Positions 17,095-25,540 are shown, counted from the stretch's first letter. The stretch is 64,000 nucleotides of DNA from Fibrella aestuarina BUZ 2 (GCF_000331105.1 NC_020054.1:3780478-3844477), one strand, 5' to 3'. The notes: generated by a model not told the origin, from the sequence alone. Made by a program: numbers and translations.

Positions 17095-18582
17095 ATGCCT
17101 ACCCCGATCGTGCGTAATTACCTGTTACTGCCCACTACCGGTCTCCACTTCACGGCTCCCGAAGCCGGCAGTGCACTGGAGACCGCTTTTGCCCGGCTCA
17201 CTGAAACGGTCCGGCTCGACGACGTACTCGACGGTACAGAATCCGTTGGGGCGGTAGTGATGGACTCCAGCAGTGAGGGCGGGCCGAAACTCGTGCAGAT
17301 TGCCGACGCCGATCTGGCGCAGGTACGGGCTCAACTGCCGGGCGTTCGCATTGTGCCGGAAGTGTTCTACTACCCGCAGGTGCAGCGCGAGAAAATCCTG
17401 CAGCCATTCCGGGTCATGCAGGGCCAACCCCGCGTGGGTGTGCGCATCAAACTGACCGATGCCAAAACGGGTAGCCCGCTAGCGGGTGTGGCGGTCATTG
17501 CCTTCACCAATTTTGCGCAGCGGCAAGGCGAGCAGGGGACGACCAACGCGCAGGGGGTGGTCTCGTTCAAAAATATAGGCGGCAAGAAAATCGAGCAGCT
17601 CTTTGGCTACCCCAAAGCCGGTTACTGGAGTCTGTGGCGGAAGAACCTGACGCTCACCAACGATCAGGTCTTTACGCTGCAACCGCTCAAACTCGACTAC
17701 ATCGACGCCAAGCAGTTTTTCTATCCGTCGGCGCAAACCGACCTGACCGTCGGAAAAGGCGTACGCGTCGGGATTATCGACACCGGATCGGGGCCGCATC
17801 CCGACCTGGTCCTGACGGGCGGGGCCTGTACTGTCACCGGCGAAAGCCCCACCGACTACGCCGACGTTGACGAACATGGCTCGCACGTAGCGGGTATCGT
17901 GGGCGCGCGGGGTACGTCGCCGACGGGGGTGCGCGGTGCCGCGCCGGGCGTGGAACTACGGGCGTACCGCGTATTTGGCAAGAACTCGGATGGCGCGTCG
18001 AACTTCGCGATCGTGAAGGCCATCGAACTGGCCGTGGCCGATGGCTGCGACCTCATTAACATGAGCCTCGGCGGTGGGCCAGCCGACGACGCGACCAAAG
18101 ACGCCATCACGTTCGCCCGCAGCAAAGGCACACTCTGCTTCGTGGCGACGGGCAACGACGACCGGTCGCCGGTGAGCTTTCCGGCATCGTTTTCGTTGTC
18201 CTTGGCGGTAGGGGCGATGGGTCGAAAAGGCACCGTACCCGCCAACACCACCGACGTACCGTATGCCGTAGCGCCGTTTGGCACCGACAAGAAGAACTTT
18301 GTGGCGGGGTTCTCCAACATTGGCCCCGAAGTCGACTTCATTGCCCCCGGCGTTGGCATTATTTCGACCGTACCCGGTGGCTACGCGCCGCTAAGTGGCA
18401 CGTCGATGGCCTGCCCGCTGGCTACGGGGATAGCGGCGCGCCTGTTGGCCACCCAACCCGACATTCTGGCGATTCCGCGCACCGATGCCCGCGCCAACGC
18501 CATGCTGACGTTCCTGCAAAGCAAGGTGCAATCGCTGGGTTTCGGACCGACGTTTGAAGGAACGGGCCAATTTGTCGGCTGA
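17095..18582 (+). CDS. S8 subtilisin-like serine peptidase without signal peptide
   Basis: The 495-residue protein has three parts. Residues 1-100 form a propeptide-like segment ending VRIVPEVFYYPQ; residues about 112-180 look like a carboxypeptidase-regulatory/CnaB-type Ig fold (GVRIKLTDAKTGSPLAGV); residues about 220-480 are the S8 catalytic domain with Asp229 (GIIDTG), His261 (HGSHVAG), oxyanion Asn354 (ATGN) and Ser437 (GTSMA). All catalytic residues are present. No export signal is visible, so it may act in the cytoplasm or leave by another route. A 73-residue protein resembling the first part is encoded 4 bases downstream. Confidence 0.9.
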   Translation: MPTPIVRNYLLLPTTGLHFTAPEAGSALETAFARLTETVRLDDVLDGTESVGAVVMDSSSEGGPKLVQIADADLAQVRAQLPGVRIVPEVFYYPQVQREKILQPFRVMQGQPRVGVRIKLTDAKTGSPLAGVAVIAFTNFAQRQGEQGTTNAQGVVSFKNIGGKKIEQLFGYPKAGYWSLWRKNLTLTNDQVFTLQPLKLDYIDAKQFFYPSAQTDLTVGKGVRVGIIDTGSGPHPDLVLTGGACTVTGESPTDYADVDEHGSHVAGIVGARGTSPTGVRGAAPGVELRAYRVFGKNSDGASNFAIVKAIELAVADGCDLINMSLGGGPADDATKDAITFARSKGTLCFVATGNDDRSPVSFPASFSLSLAVGAMGRKGTVPANTTDVPYAVAPFGTDKKNFVAGFSNIGPEVDFIAPGVGIISTVPGGYAPLSGTSMACPLATGIAARLLATQPDILAIPRTDARANAMLTFLQSKVQSLGFGPTFEGTGQFVG

Positions 18583-18586
18583 GCCT

Positions 18587-18808
18587 ATGGCCCGCTACGT
18601 TCTGCACACAGCCAACCCCGACGGCCCCACGCCCGACGAACTAGCGCTTATTCGTGAGCGCGGGCCGATTCTTAACCAAAGCCGCCGGGCCTTGCTCGTT
18701 GAGTTGACCCGCGAGCAGGCGACCGAACTGGGTGCCAGCCTACAGGGCTGGACCGTGCAGCCCGAGATAAGGTATCCAATACCGACCACGCGCCGGAAGC
18801 TGAAGTAA
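18587..18808 (+). CDS. Small partner of the subtilase, propeptide/inhibitor I9-like
   Basis: The 73-residue protein starts at the ATG 4 bases after the subtilase stop, so translation is probably coupled. Its second half (LLVELTREQATELGASL, then GWTVQPEIRYPIP) aligns by eye with subtilase residues about 66-94 (KLVQIADADLAQVRAQL, then GVRIVPEVFYYPQ). Both share LV, the helix and the PE-x-x-Y-x-P ending. This suggests a free-standing propeptide-like fold that could inhibit or help fold the protease. The similarity is seen directly; the function is inference. Confidence 0.7.
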   Translation: MARYVLHTANPDGPTPDELALIRERGPILNQSRRALLVELTREQATELGASLQGWTVQPEIRYPIPTTRRKLK

Positions 18809-18814
18809 GCCGTT

Positions 18815-20467
18815 TTAGTCCCGGACCTGCGTGTCGAAAGCGCCCGTCAGCACTTGTCCGTTTCGTTTGACCTGCACCCAGATGCGGTAATGCCCTGCCC
18901 TTGGAAAAGCGTAGGGAAAGGTGACCATGTTGTTGATACCATCCGGGTGGACCATACCCGTCATCCCGGCATTCTGAGCTAAAGCGGGCTGGCCCTTCAA
19001 CTGGCTCAGGTACGTGTCGATGCTGTCGCGGAAACGGGCGCCGTTGAGTTGCGTTACGTGGCGGGTGGTGTCGGCAATGCGGTCGGCGAGCAACTGCTCT
19101 GAAGCCATCGAATACGTACCCACGGGGTGGAGGTGGATATAAACCGTGCCGTCGGAGCGCAGGATCGCCGCGTGGCCGGCCATGCCCAGATATGGCTCCA
19201 GCGTGGCTGCTTTTCCGGTCGCATCGGCCACGGCAAATTTCAGGGTGTAGAGCTGCCCCGCGTCGAGCACGGATGCGGGCTTATCCGTCCAGATCATCGT
19301 GGAGCCGTCGGCCAGTTTGGTGCTGGCACCGGGTTTACCACAGGCAACCATGTCGGCATCGAGGTGCAGTTTGCCCACCGCCTCCTGCTTCACGCCCATC
19401 GGCTCCGCCACGATAAAGCTGTCGTCGGCGTCGCTTGTGCGTTGCGCAGCCTGGGCGGCCATCACGTTGGGAGCGGGAATATCGACCGTATCGGTCATGG
19501 TTTCGGCGTAGCCCGAGCGGTAGACGATATCCGTGTAAAGCAGGTAGCGTCCGCCGGGCAGGTTGGGTAGCCGCGCCTCGAAATGCAGCGAATCGCGGCG
19601 GGTCGGGTGGAGGTGCGCAAAGGCATCGAGGCCCGGTACGCGCACCAGGAAGGTATGCAGCAGCTTGCCGTGGTCGGGCACTAGCAGGTTGAAATCGCGG
19701 CGGCGGTTCCAGTTGTTGTGAAAGCCCGTCGTGTCGGGTTGCATCGTTAGGAGCACCTGCCCAGCCCGGCCCGGACTATTGTCGGGCTTGACGGTGCTGA
19801 TAAGCGGTACCGGTTTATAGAGCTGGTAGGTGCGGTATTCATCGGCCCAGCTTTGCCACCACATGCGCCCCCCGGTCAGTACCAATATGAGCAGGACGCC
19901 CCCCACGCCCATGCCTACCAGTCGCCGACGCCGGAATGATCTTGCCAACGTACCTGGCGCGGTAACGCCATCGGCATTACTGGCCCCCAGAATGGTTACC
20001 AGCATGACAAACAGCAACAACCCCATCACGGCCAGTCCGGCCCCGGTTCCGGCAGGCATCTCGCGCGTCGCGGTCGACGTGGCCAGCACGGGCACCACCA
20101 CATCGGCTTTGCCGTCGGGCCCATCGATTTGCAACTGAATACTGGTCGAGCCTGATTCCATCAGCCAAACCGAACCCTGATACCGATTCCCCTCCACAGC
20201 CGTGAGCGGGTCAGCTTCGGGTGCCCCTTCGTCGCCTTCAAAGAAATACACGGGTCGGCCCTGAATGCTACTGAGGCGGCCTTTTTCGACGAATACCGTT
20301 ACCTGAGCCGTGCCCGGCACCACGTCGGGCGGCTGTACGCTGATCAGCAACTGGTACTTACCAGCCTGTTTTTGCACAATGACGCCTGCGCTCCCCACAT
20401 GCGCCTGAGTAGGCAGCGAAAGCACAACCAGGAAAAGGAGCGAAAGAACAAGACGGAAGGGGTTCAT
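18815..20467 (-). CDS. Membrane protein with FixH/YtkA-like domain and HLHP motifs
   Basis: The 550-residue protein starts at 20467, directly before a signal peptide (1-22, SLPTQA); a longer frame upstream runs into a repeat element and is rejected. After the signal comes a beta-domain resembling YtkA/FixH, two membrane segments (about 136-158 and 180-200), and a large periplasmic part with FAHLHP and YIHLHP motifs plus a final MVTFPYAFPRAGHYRIWVQV strand block. Paired His residues suggest metal, perhaps copper, binding (inference). It lies downstream of the membrane protein at 20591-21847 on the same strand and the two may work together. Confidence 0.7.
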   Translation of the reverse strand: MNPFRLVLSLLFLVVLSLPTQAHVGSAGVIVQKQAGKYQLLISVQPPDVVPGTAQVTVFVEKGRLSSIQGRPVYFFEGDEGAPEADPLTAVEGNRYQGSVWLMESGSTSIQLQIDGPDGKADVVVPVLATSTATREMPAGTGAGLAVMGLLLFVMLVTILGASNADGVTAPGTLARSFRRRRLVGMGVGGVLLILVLTGGRMWWQSWADEYRTYQLYKPVPLISTVKPDNSPGRAGQVLLTMQPDTTGFHNNWNRRRDFNLLVPDHGKLLHTFLVRVPGLDAFAHLHPTRRDSLHFEARLPNLPGGRYLLYTDIVYRSGYAETMTDTVDIPAPNVMAAQAAQRTSDADDSFIVAEPMGVKQEAVGKLHLDADMVACGKPGASTKLADGSTMIWTDKPASVLDAGQLYTLKFAVADATGKAATLEPYLGMAGHAAILRSDGTVYIHLHPVGTYSMASEQLLADRIADTTRHVTQLNGARFRDSIDTYLSQLKGQPALAQNAGMTGMVHPDGINNMVTFPYAFPRAGHYRIWVQVKRNGQVLTGAFDTQVRD

Positions 20468-20483
20468 AAAGACGGAAGGGGAG

Positions 20484-20583
20484 TGAATAATGTACAATGA
20501 ACAATGCACGATGAAGGGGAAGACACGACTAACGACAGGTGCCAGTTAGAGGCACCAACTCATTATGCATCATGCATTATTCA
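20484..20583. repeat. Heptad-armed palindromic element, copy 1
   Basis: The left arm is successive 7-mers TGAATAA, TGTACAA, TGAACAA, TGCACGA (20484-20511); the right arm is TTATGCA, TCATGCA, TTATTCA (20563-20583). The core contains a small hairpin GGTGCC/GGCACC (20539-20556). It lies between the two membrane protein genes. Confidence 0.8.
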
Positions 20584-20590
20584 TTAAAAA

Positions 20591-21847
20591 TCAACGTACG
20601 ACGCGGCGCATCCAGTTGCCCCACCACAGACCAACTCGCGCGGAGATCATGGCGATGAGCAGGGCCTTGGCGAACCCGACGGCAAACTGGGCGGCGGTTT
20701 GGTCGAACCACGGGCTAAACTTGTAGCGGTACTGCCAGTCGGGCGAGCTACCGTAGCTCCAAGAGTCGCTCATGAAAAACCAGTTGCGGGCGTAGGGTGA
20801 TTCATGCAGAAAACCGCCAAAGGGCCACTGGACGGCCAGAAACACGAGGATAAACGCTGCCCCCGTCAAGGCCGCCAGCAGCCAGTCGTTCAGGGGTTTC
20901 TGGGTACGTTGCGGCGCGCTGAAGCGGTTCAGTAACCAGTCGAGCGCGAAGGCTGGCAGCACCAGCAGCATCGGAAACATAAACGCCTGATAGGTGGTGA
21001 TAGGGTTGGCTACCGGCCCTAATTTGGGCGTGGCGGGCATCAGCGACAGGATCCAGCTCGGCACGGCAATCACCAGCATGTAAAGTGCCGCGACCAGCGT
21101 AATGGGAAACCGGAAAAACCCGCCCTGACCAAGACCACCCGTAGCCGCCCGACCAATCGCCAGCAGCATAAACGGAAAGATGATGGCGGCGTTGATATAG
21201 TACGACGAATTGTGCGACGCGTACCGTCCCAGATTCTCGGATACCAGCACGAACAAAACGCTGAGCATGAACGCGCTCGACAGCACGAACAAGAGCCGAA
21301 TCCGTGCCTGCTGCCGGTCGTTGGGCTGGCTTTGGGTCAGGTTTGCGCCATTTTGCAGGGAGAGTACGGCCACAATGGCTCCCAATTGCACCATCATCAT
21401 ACCTACCAGCAGGATGGTGTGTGGCGGCGTCAGAATCTGCACGTCGAGGCCGTAGGTGTTGTGCCACCAGTCATCAAAAGGGGCGGAGGTGAGCATTGCC
21501 AACGCGCCCCAGACGCAGTACATCGCCCCCAGCGATCCGTAGAAGACGCCCCAGAAATTAACGGAACGCGCCCGGTCGGGGTGGTTTTTGCGGAACGTGA
21601 TCGAGAGAATCTGGTAGGCCGAAAACAGCCCGGCCACCACGGCCCCCACGTACATGACGACGTGTGGTGCCGAAAACAAGCCGTCGCGCCCGATGCTCAT
21701 ATGCCACATGATGTCCCAGAGCAGGCCCATCACAATGCAGAACGAGGAGAAAACAACGGCGTAGGCGTAAGTCGGGATGCCCAACCGCCAATCGGTGGCG
21801 CGGGAGGGCGTTTCGGAAGAGAACGAGGTAGGAAAAGCCGCTTGCAT
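20591..21847 (-). CDS. Polytopic membrane protein with WDIMWH and GRD-x(6)-PH motifs
   Basis: The 418-residue protein is read from the ATG at 21847 (MQAAFPTSF); the frame extends 12 codons further but without support. I count about nine to ten hydrophobic segments. Between the first two is LLWDIMWHMSIGRDGLFSAPHVVMYVG (quoted in two parts: LLWDIMWHMSIGRD and GLFSAPHVVMYVG), and later LTPPHTILLVGMMM. His, Asp and Met residues at the membrane edge suggest a metal or haem site. I do not recognise a named family with certainty. It shares strand and neighbourhood with the HLHP protein downstream. Confidence 0.75.
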   Translation of the reverse strand: MQAAFPTSFSSETPSRATDWRLGIPTYAYAVVFSSFCIVMGLLWDIMWHMSIGRDGLFSAPHVVMYVGAVVAGLFSAYQILSITFRKNHPDRARSVNFWGVFYGSLGAMYCVWGALAMLTSAPFDDWWHNTYGLDVQILTPPHTILLVGMMMVQLGAIVAVLSLQNGANLTQSQPNDRQQARIRLLFVLSSAFMLSVLFVLVSENLGRYASHNSSYYINAAIIFPFMLLAIGRAATGGLGQGGFFRFPITLVAALYMLVIAVPSWILSLMPATPKLGPVANPITTYQAFMFPMLLVLPAFALDWLLNRFSAPQRTQKPLNDWLLAALTGAAFILVFLAVQWPFGGFLHESPYARNWFFMSDSWSYGSSPDWQYRYKFSPWFDQTAAQFAVGFAKALLIAMISARVGLWWGNWMRRVVR

Positions 21848-21940
21848 CGCGTTTGGAGGAATAGTTACCGTCCAAAGATGCAAAAAAGACGCGCCTGGTT
21901 GCAGGATGTTGCGTAATCGGTCGGTCGGCTGCGGGACCGT

Positions 21941-22078
21941 CTATTTATTGATGCAGCCGCGGGCAATGAGGTAGGGGAGCAACACGTACAACGTCAGCCC
22001 TTTGATCAGAAAAAAGAAGAAGCCCGCCCAGCCGAGGCGCTTAAACCAGTTGATGAGTTTGTTATTGGTCTCGGTCAT
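21941..22078 (-). CDS. 45-residue single-span membrane protein
   Basis: This small gene encodes 45 residues: a polar start (MTETNNKLINWFKRLG), one hydrophobic span (WAGFFFFLIKGLTLYVLLPY) and a short tail (LIARGCINK). Its ATG overlaps the stop of the preceding gene as ATGA (22075-22078), a strong sign of coupled translation. The pattern of Lys/Arg-Leu-Gly-Trp followed by a Phe-rich span recurs in small Bacteroidota membrane proteins as far as I recall. Function unknown. Confidence 0.7.
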   Translation of the reverse strand: MTETNNKLINWFKRLGWAGFFFFLIKGLTLYVLLPYLIARGCINK

Positions 22079-22587
22079 GCCCCAGCAACGGGATTTAGGG
22101 CCGCGTGGTTCGCTATGTACGTGGTTAAAGCCACGTGTTGCTGCGTCGCCAACAAGACCTTACCACCGGTCGTCTTCTCGATTTGCAACCCAAACTGACC
22201 ATAAAAGGGAGCAAATGCAAAGCCATTTGGCCCCTGCCGAAGCCCTAGAACGCCTTTGGGGTATTCGCCGAAGAGAGCGTACTCACGCACATATAGCCGA
22301 TTGACCTCGGTCCACGGTATCTGCTGCCAGCGCGCCCAGGCCAGTGGTGCCCGGTACTGAACACCCGTCTCGTCAATGCGTAGATCGAGCCGCCGGAAGA
22401 ACGAAAAACCCCAAAAACCCCCAAAAACAAACTGACACACCAGCAAGACAATAAGCAAGATCGGGTCAGCCAGCAAAAAAGGAAACTGGTTCAATAGAAA
22501 AGCAAGTATGGCGCCCTGAGCGATGACATGGGCAATCAGGAAGTGCCAGCGATAAGGGTTCTGCTGGGTTTCGGTATAAACAGGCAT
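22075..22587 (-). CDS. Two-span membrane protein with PH-like cytoplasmic domain
   Basis: The 170-residue protein has two hydrophobic segments (about 15-35 and 40-62), then a soluble beta-rich domain (LRIDETGVQYRAPLAW ... IPWTEVNRLYVREY) similar to bacterial PH-like domains seen in small membrane proteins. It overlaps the 45-residue gene by ATGA. Function unknown; it may share an operon with the membrane genes to its left. Confidence 0.65.
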   Translation of the reverse strand: MPVYTETQQNPYRWHFLIAHVIAQGAILAFLLNQFPFLLADPILLIVLLVCQFVFGGFWGFSFFRRLDLRIDETGVQYRAPLAWARWQQIPWTEVNRLYVREYALFGEYPKGVLGLRQGPNGFAFAPFYGQFGLQIEKTTGGKVLLATQQHVALTTYIANHAALNPVAGA

Positions 22588-22662
22588 AGCAGTTGTAGGA
22601 AAACGTTAGTTGCGGAAATATATATACCAACGCTCATGTACTACATACAACGACACCGGCGG

Positions 22663-23922
22663 CTAGGTTTTTTGTTTCTTTTTCTTCGCTGCCGGAAACA
22701 GAATATTGTTCAGAATAAGCCGGTAGCCAGCTGAGTTGGGGTGTAGGTTCAGGTCGGTGGGTTCCTCGCCGATTTCGTGGCGATAATCTTCGGGGTCATG
22801 GCCGCCGTAGAACGTGAAGAACCCTTTGCCGTAGGGCGCATGAATGTAGCGCGCCTCACCCACCGACCGATTTTCGGCCAGTATATCGACCTGCGGTTTG
22901 ATGTAGGCCTTCTTGAACGCCGTGGTCTGCCCCATAAACCCTTTGATCGTGCTCTGGTGGTTTTGCGTGAGCATGGTCGGAATGGGATTCCACTTGGCCG
23001 AAAACTGGAACAGCGTGAAGTAATCGTTGTGCTCACTCAGGCCCCGCTCTTCGGGTTGATTGTCGATGTTCGAAAACTCGATCATGTACGGATTGGTATA
23101 CACCTGAAAATCCTTGAAAGCCATCGTCTGGCTAAAATCCAGCTTGTTGTTGGCCTGCGGATCGAACGGGTCGCCGTCGTAGAAGGCATCGACGATGTCG
23201 GTGTTTTGCGCGGCCAATGCGATGTCATACGTGTCGGTAGCGTTGCACATGGCAAACATGTAGCCACCACCCAGCGCAAAATCACGGATTTTTTTCACCA
23301 CGGCCAGCTTCATCTGAGGCACCTTGCTGTAGCCAAACTTGCGGGTGATGAGTTCGGCTTCGCGGCGTTGGGCGATGTACCACGGCTGATCTTTCATGTG
23401 GAAAAACTTACCAAACTGCCCCGTAAAATCTTCGTGGTGCAGGTGCAGCCAGTCGTATTCGGGCAGCTTGCCGTCGAGCACTTCTTCGTCGAAGACCACG
23501 TCGTAGGGGATTTCGGCGTAGGTCATCACCATCGTTACGGCGTCGTCCCAGGGCTGCTTGGTCTTGGGGGAATACACCGCCACTTTGGGGGCTTTCTGAA
23601 GCTTGACGGCGTCCATGTTGGCGTTGGGCGACGCAATTTCGGCCAGAATGTTGGCGGCGTCGGCATCGGAGATGACCTCATATGATACCCCACGAATAAG
23701 CATTTCGTTGGTGAACGTAGGCGATTGCGGCATCAGAAATGCCCCGCCCCGGTAGTTCAGCAGCCAGTCGATTTCGGTTTCATGCGTTTTCAATACCCAA
23801 TAGGCGATTCCATAGGCCTTGAGGTGGTTCTTCTGCGTCTCGTCCATCGGCACCAGGATTTTGGCGGCGAATGAAGCCGTAGACAGCAGAAAAAGGATAA
23901 GCGGTAACAGCAGACGTTTCAT
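22663..23922 (-). CDS. Secreted protein of the group I recall being labelled asparagine synthetase B
   Basis: The 419-residue protein is read from the ATG at 23922, which opens a signal peptide (MKRLLLPLILFLLSTASFA). It lacks a catalytic N-terminal Cys and any SGGxDS pyrophosphatase loop, so it cannot be a true asparagine synthetase. Recognisable blocks are VPMDETQKNHLKAYGIAYW near the start, DWLHLHHEDFTGQFGKFF, FALGGGYMFAMCNATDTYD (compatible with a glutamine-amidotransferase-like or ThuA-like fold) and FFTFYGGHDPEDYRHEIGE. The tail is lysine-rich. It probably acts in the periplasm; function unknown. Confidence 0.75.
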   Translation of the reverse strand: MKRLLLPLILFLLSTASFAAKILVPMDETQKNHLKAYGIAYWVLKTHETEIDWLLNYRGGAFLMPQSPTFTNEMLIRGVSYEVISDADAANILAEIASPNANMDAVKLQKAPKVAVYSPKTKQPWDDAVTMVMTYAEIPYDVVFDEEVLDGKLPEYDWLHLHHEDFTGQFGKFFHMKDQPWYIAQRREAELITRKFGYSKVPQMKLAVVKKIRDFALGGGYMFAMCNATDTYDIALAAQNTDIVDAFYDGDPFDPQANNKLDFSQTMAFKDFQVYTNPYMIEFSNIDNQPEERGLSEHNDYFTLFQFSAKWNPIPTMLTQNHQSTIKGFMGQTTAFKKAYIKPQVDILAENRSVGEARYIHAPYGKGFFTFYGGHDPEDYRHEIGEEPTDLNLHPNSAGYRLILNNILFPAAKKKKQKT

Positions 23923-23929
23923 TGGCAGA

Positions 23930-23957
23930 TTGTGGATAACGCCGATTTGTAGCTTTG
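23930..23957 (+). promoter_or_regulatory. Promoter of the ABC-type permease gene
   Basis: TTG at 23930-23932 and a perfect TAGCTTTG (TAnnTTTG) at 23950-23957, 17 bases apart. It points right, towards the gene at 24083, and places the heptad element (23982-24075) in the mRNA leader. Confidence 0.6.
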
Positions 23958-23981
23958 TAACGATCAAAACCAGGTTTTGAA

Positions 23982-24075
23982 TGTACAATGTACGATGAAC
24001 AATTCGGACCGCCACCGCAGATCGGGGCGGCGCTCTTTACCAGGATATTGTTCATTCGGCATTGTTCATTGCACA
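23982..24075. repeat. Heptad-armed palindromic element, copy 2
   Basis: The left arm is TGTACAA, TGTACGA, TGAACAA (23982-24002); the right arm is TTGTTCA, TTCGGCA, TTGTTCA, TTGCACA (24048-24075), all in exact 7-base register. The core has its own CCGCC/GGCGG hairpin. It lies in the leader of the permease gene. Confidence 0.8.
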
Positions 24076-24082
24076 TTAACTT

Positions 24083-25324
24083 ATGGACCTACTCGAAAAC
24101 ATACGCGAAGGGTTACGGTCGGTGGCGGGAAATCGGCTCCGCACCATCCTAACGGCCCTCATCATTGCCCTGGGCATTACCTCGCTGGTGGGTACGTTGA
24201 CGGCCATCGACGGCATACAGGCGTCGCTGAACAGCAACTTTGAAGGGTTAGGCGCCAACGTTTTCAACATTGTGGCCCGGCAGGAAGTGCGCCGGTTTGG
24301 CGGACGGATCATTCAGAAAGACGAACCCATCGACTACCACGAAGCCATTACCTTCCGTCGTCGCTACAAATACAAGGCCACTATTTCCATCTCGACGCTT
24401 GTTTCGGGGGCGGGGCAGGTAAAATACGGCTCGAAAAAAACGAACCCCAACGTGCAGGTGGTTGGCATCGACGACGCCTACCTAACCGTAAAAAATTACA
24501 AAGTCGGGCAGGGCCGCCCTATCAACTCGGGCGATATCGACAATGCACTGACGGTGGCCGTGATCGGTAATGAGTTGGCTAACACCTTGTTTCAGGGGAA
24601 AGTCAATCCCGTTGGGCAGCTAATCCGGGTACTGGGGAGCCAATTTCGGGTGGTGGGTGTACTGGAAAAAAAAGGCTCGCTGACCGGCGGTGGCGACGAT
24701 CGTGTTGTACTGGTTCCCCTCGAAAATGCCCGCCAACTGGCCGGTGAACGGCAACTGACATTCGACATCACAGCATCGGTGACGGAGATCGGCGATCAGG
24801 AAATGGCTATTGGCGAAGCCACCGGCCTGATGCGACTCATCCGGCAGGACCGCCTTGGGCAGCCCGACTCGTTTGATATTGAACGGGCCGACGCGCTGGT
24901 CAAAGACATCGAAGAAACCACCGGGTATCTGCGTTGGGGCGGCTTTGGTATCGGTGCCATTACGCTGCTGGGCGCGGCCATTGCCCTCATGAACATCATG
25001 CTGGTGTCGGTTACGGAACGTACCCGCGAAATCGGGATTCGTAAATCGCTGGGAGCCACGCCCATGCGCATCCGGCAGCAGTTTCTGATCGAAGCCATTG
25101 TGATCTGCATCCTGGGCGGGCTGGTCGGTATCATGCTGAGCATCGCTATTGGCAACGCCGTGGCCTTCGGCATCAGCAGCGACGGTGAAGGCCGGTTTGT
25201 ACTCCCCTGGCTCTGGATGATGCTCGGCCTGCTGGTCTGCGTGGCGGTGGGCCTGTTCTCGGGTATCTACCCCGCCATCCGCGCTTCCAAACTCGACCCC
25301 ATCGACGCTCTGCGCTATGAGTAG
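24083..25324 (+). CDS. MacB/FtsX-type ABC transporter permease
   Basis: The 413-residue protein has one N-terminal membrane span (about 18-42, RLRTILTALIIALGITSLVG), a periplasmic MacB_PCD domain (about 45-260) and three C-terminal spans of the FtsX domain (about 278-300, 326-355, 370-395) with the family motif TERTREIGIRKSLGATPMRIRQQF (in two parts: TERTREIGIRKSLGA and TPMRIRQQF). Such proteins form mechanotransmission complexes with a MacB/LolD ATPase to move lipoproteins, toxins or peptides. No ATPase gene lies nearby, so the partner must be encoded elsewhere. Confidence 0.9.
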   Translation: MDLLENIREGLRSVAGNRLRTILTALIIALGITSLVGTLTAIDGIQASLNSNFEGLGANVFNIVARQEVRRFGGRIIQKDEPIDYHEAITFRRRYKYKATISISTLVSGAGQVKYGSKKTNPNVQVVGIDDAYLTVKNYKVGQGRPINSGDIDNALTVAVIGNELANTLFQGKVNPVGQLIRVLGSQFRVVGVLEKKGSLTGGGDDRVVLVPLENARQLAGERQLTFDITASVTEIGDQEMAIGEATGLMRLIRQDRLGQPDSFDIERADALVKDIEETTGYLRWGGFGIGAITLLGAAIALMNIMLVSVTERTREIGIRKSLGATPMRIRQQFLIEAIVICILGGLVGIMLSIAIGNAVAFGISSDGEGRFVLPWLWMMLGLLVCVAVGLFSGIYPAIRASKLDPIDALRYE

Positions 25325-25381
25325 CGTGCTGCGTTGTGCCTGAATGGCCTGTTCCTGAGGAAAGGGCAAAAGACTCACACA

Positions 25382-25460
25382 ACGTACCCAGACGTACCTC
25401 AACGACTATTCAGGTACGTCACCCTCACTAGCTATGATTATCGGGCGAAAACAACGTACC
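25382..25460. repeat. Cluster of four ACGTACC/GGTACGT heptamers
   Basis: Copies are at 25382-25388, 25392-25398, 25413-25419 (reverse orientation) and 25454-25460, in a region of about 300 bases without a convincing gene (25325-25620). The same heptamer is frequent throughout the window, in coding and intergenic DNA. Confidence 0.6.
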
Positions 25461-25540
25461 TGAAAACTATGTACAAGCGCCTGACAGGCAATGAAATAGC
25501 GTTTTTCAGCTAAAATGACCCAAAAAAAAGACGATCGGCC

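Noticed and set aside
20468..20509. An N-terminal extension of the HLHP membrane protein
   Set aside because: It is coded by the arm of a palindromic repeat and would bury the signal peptide.
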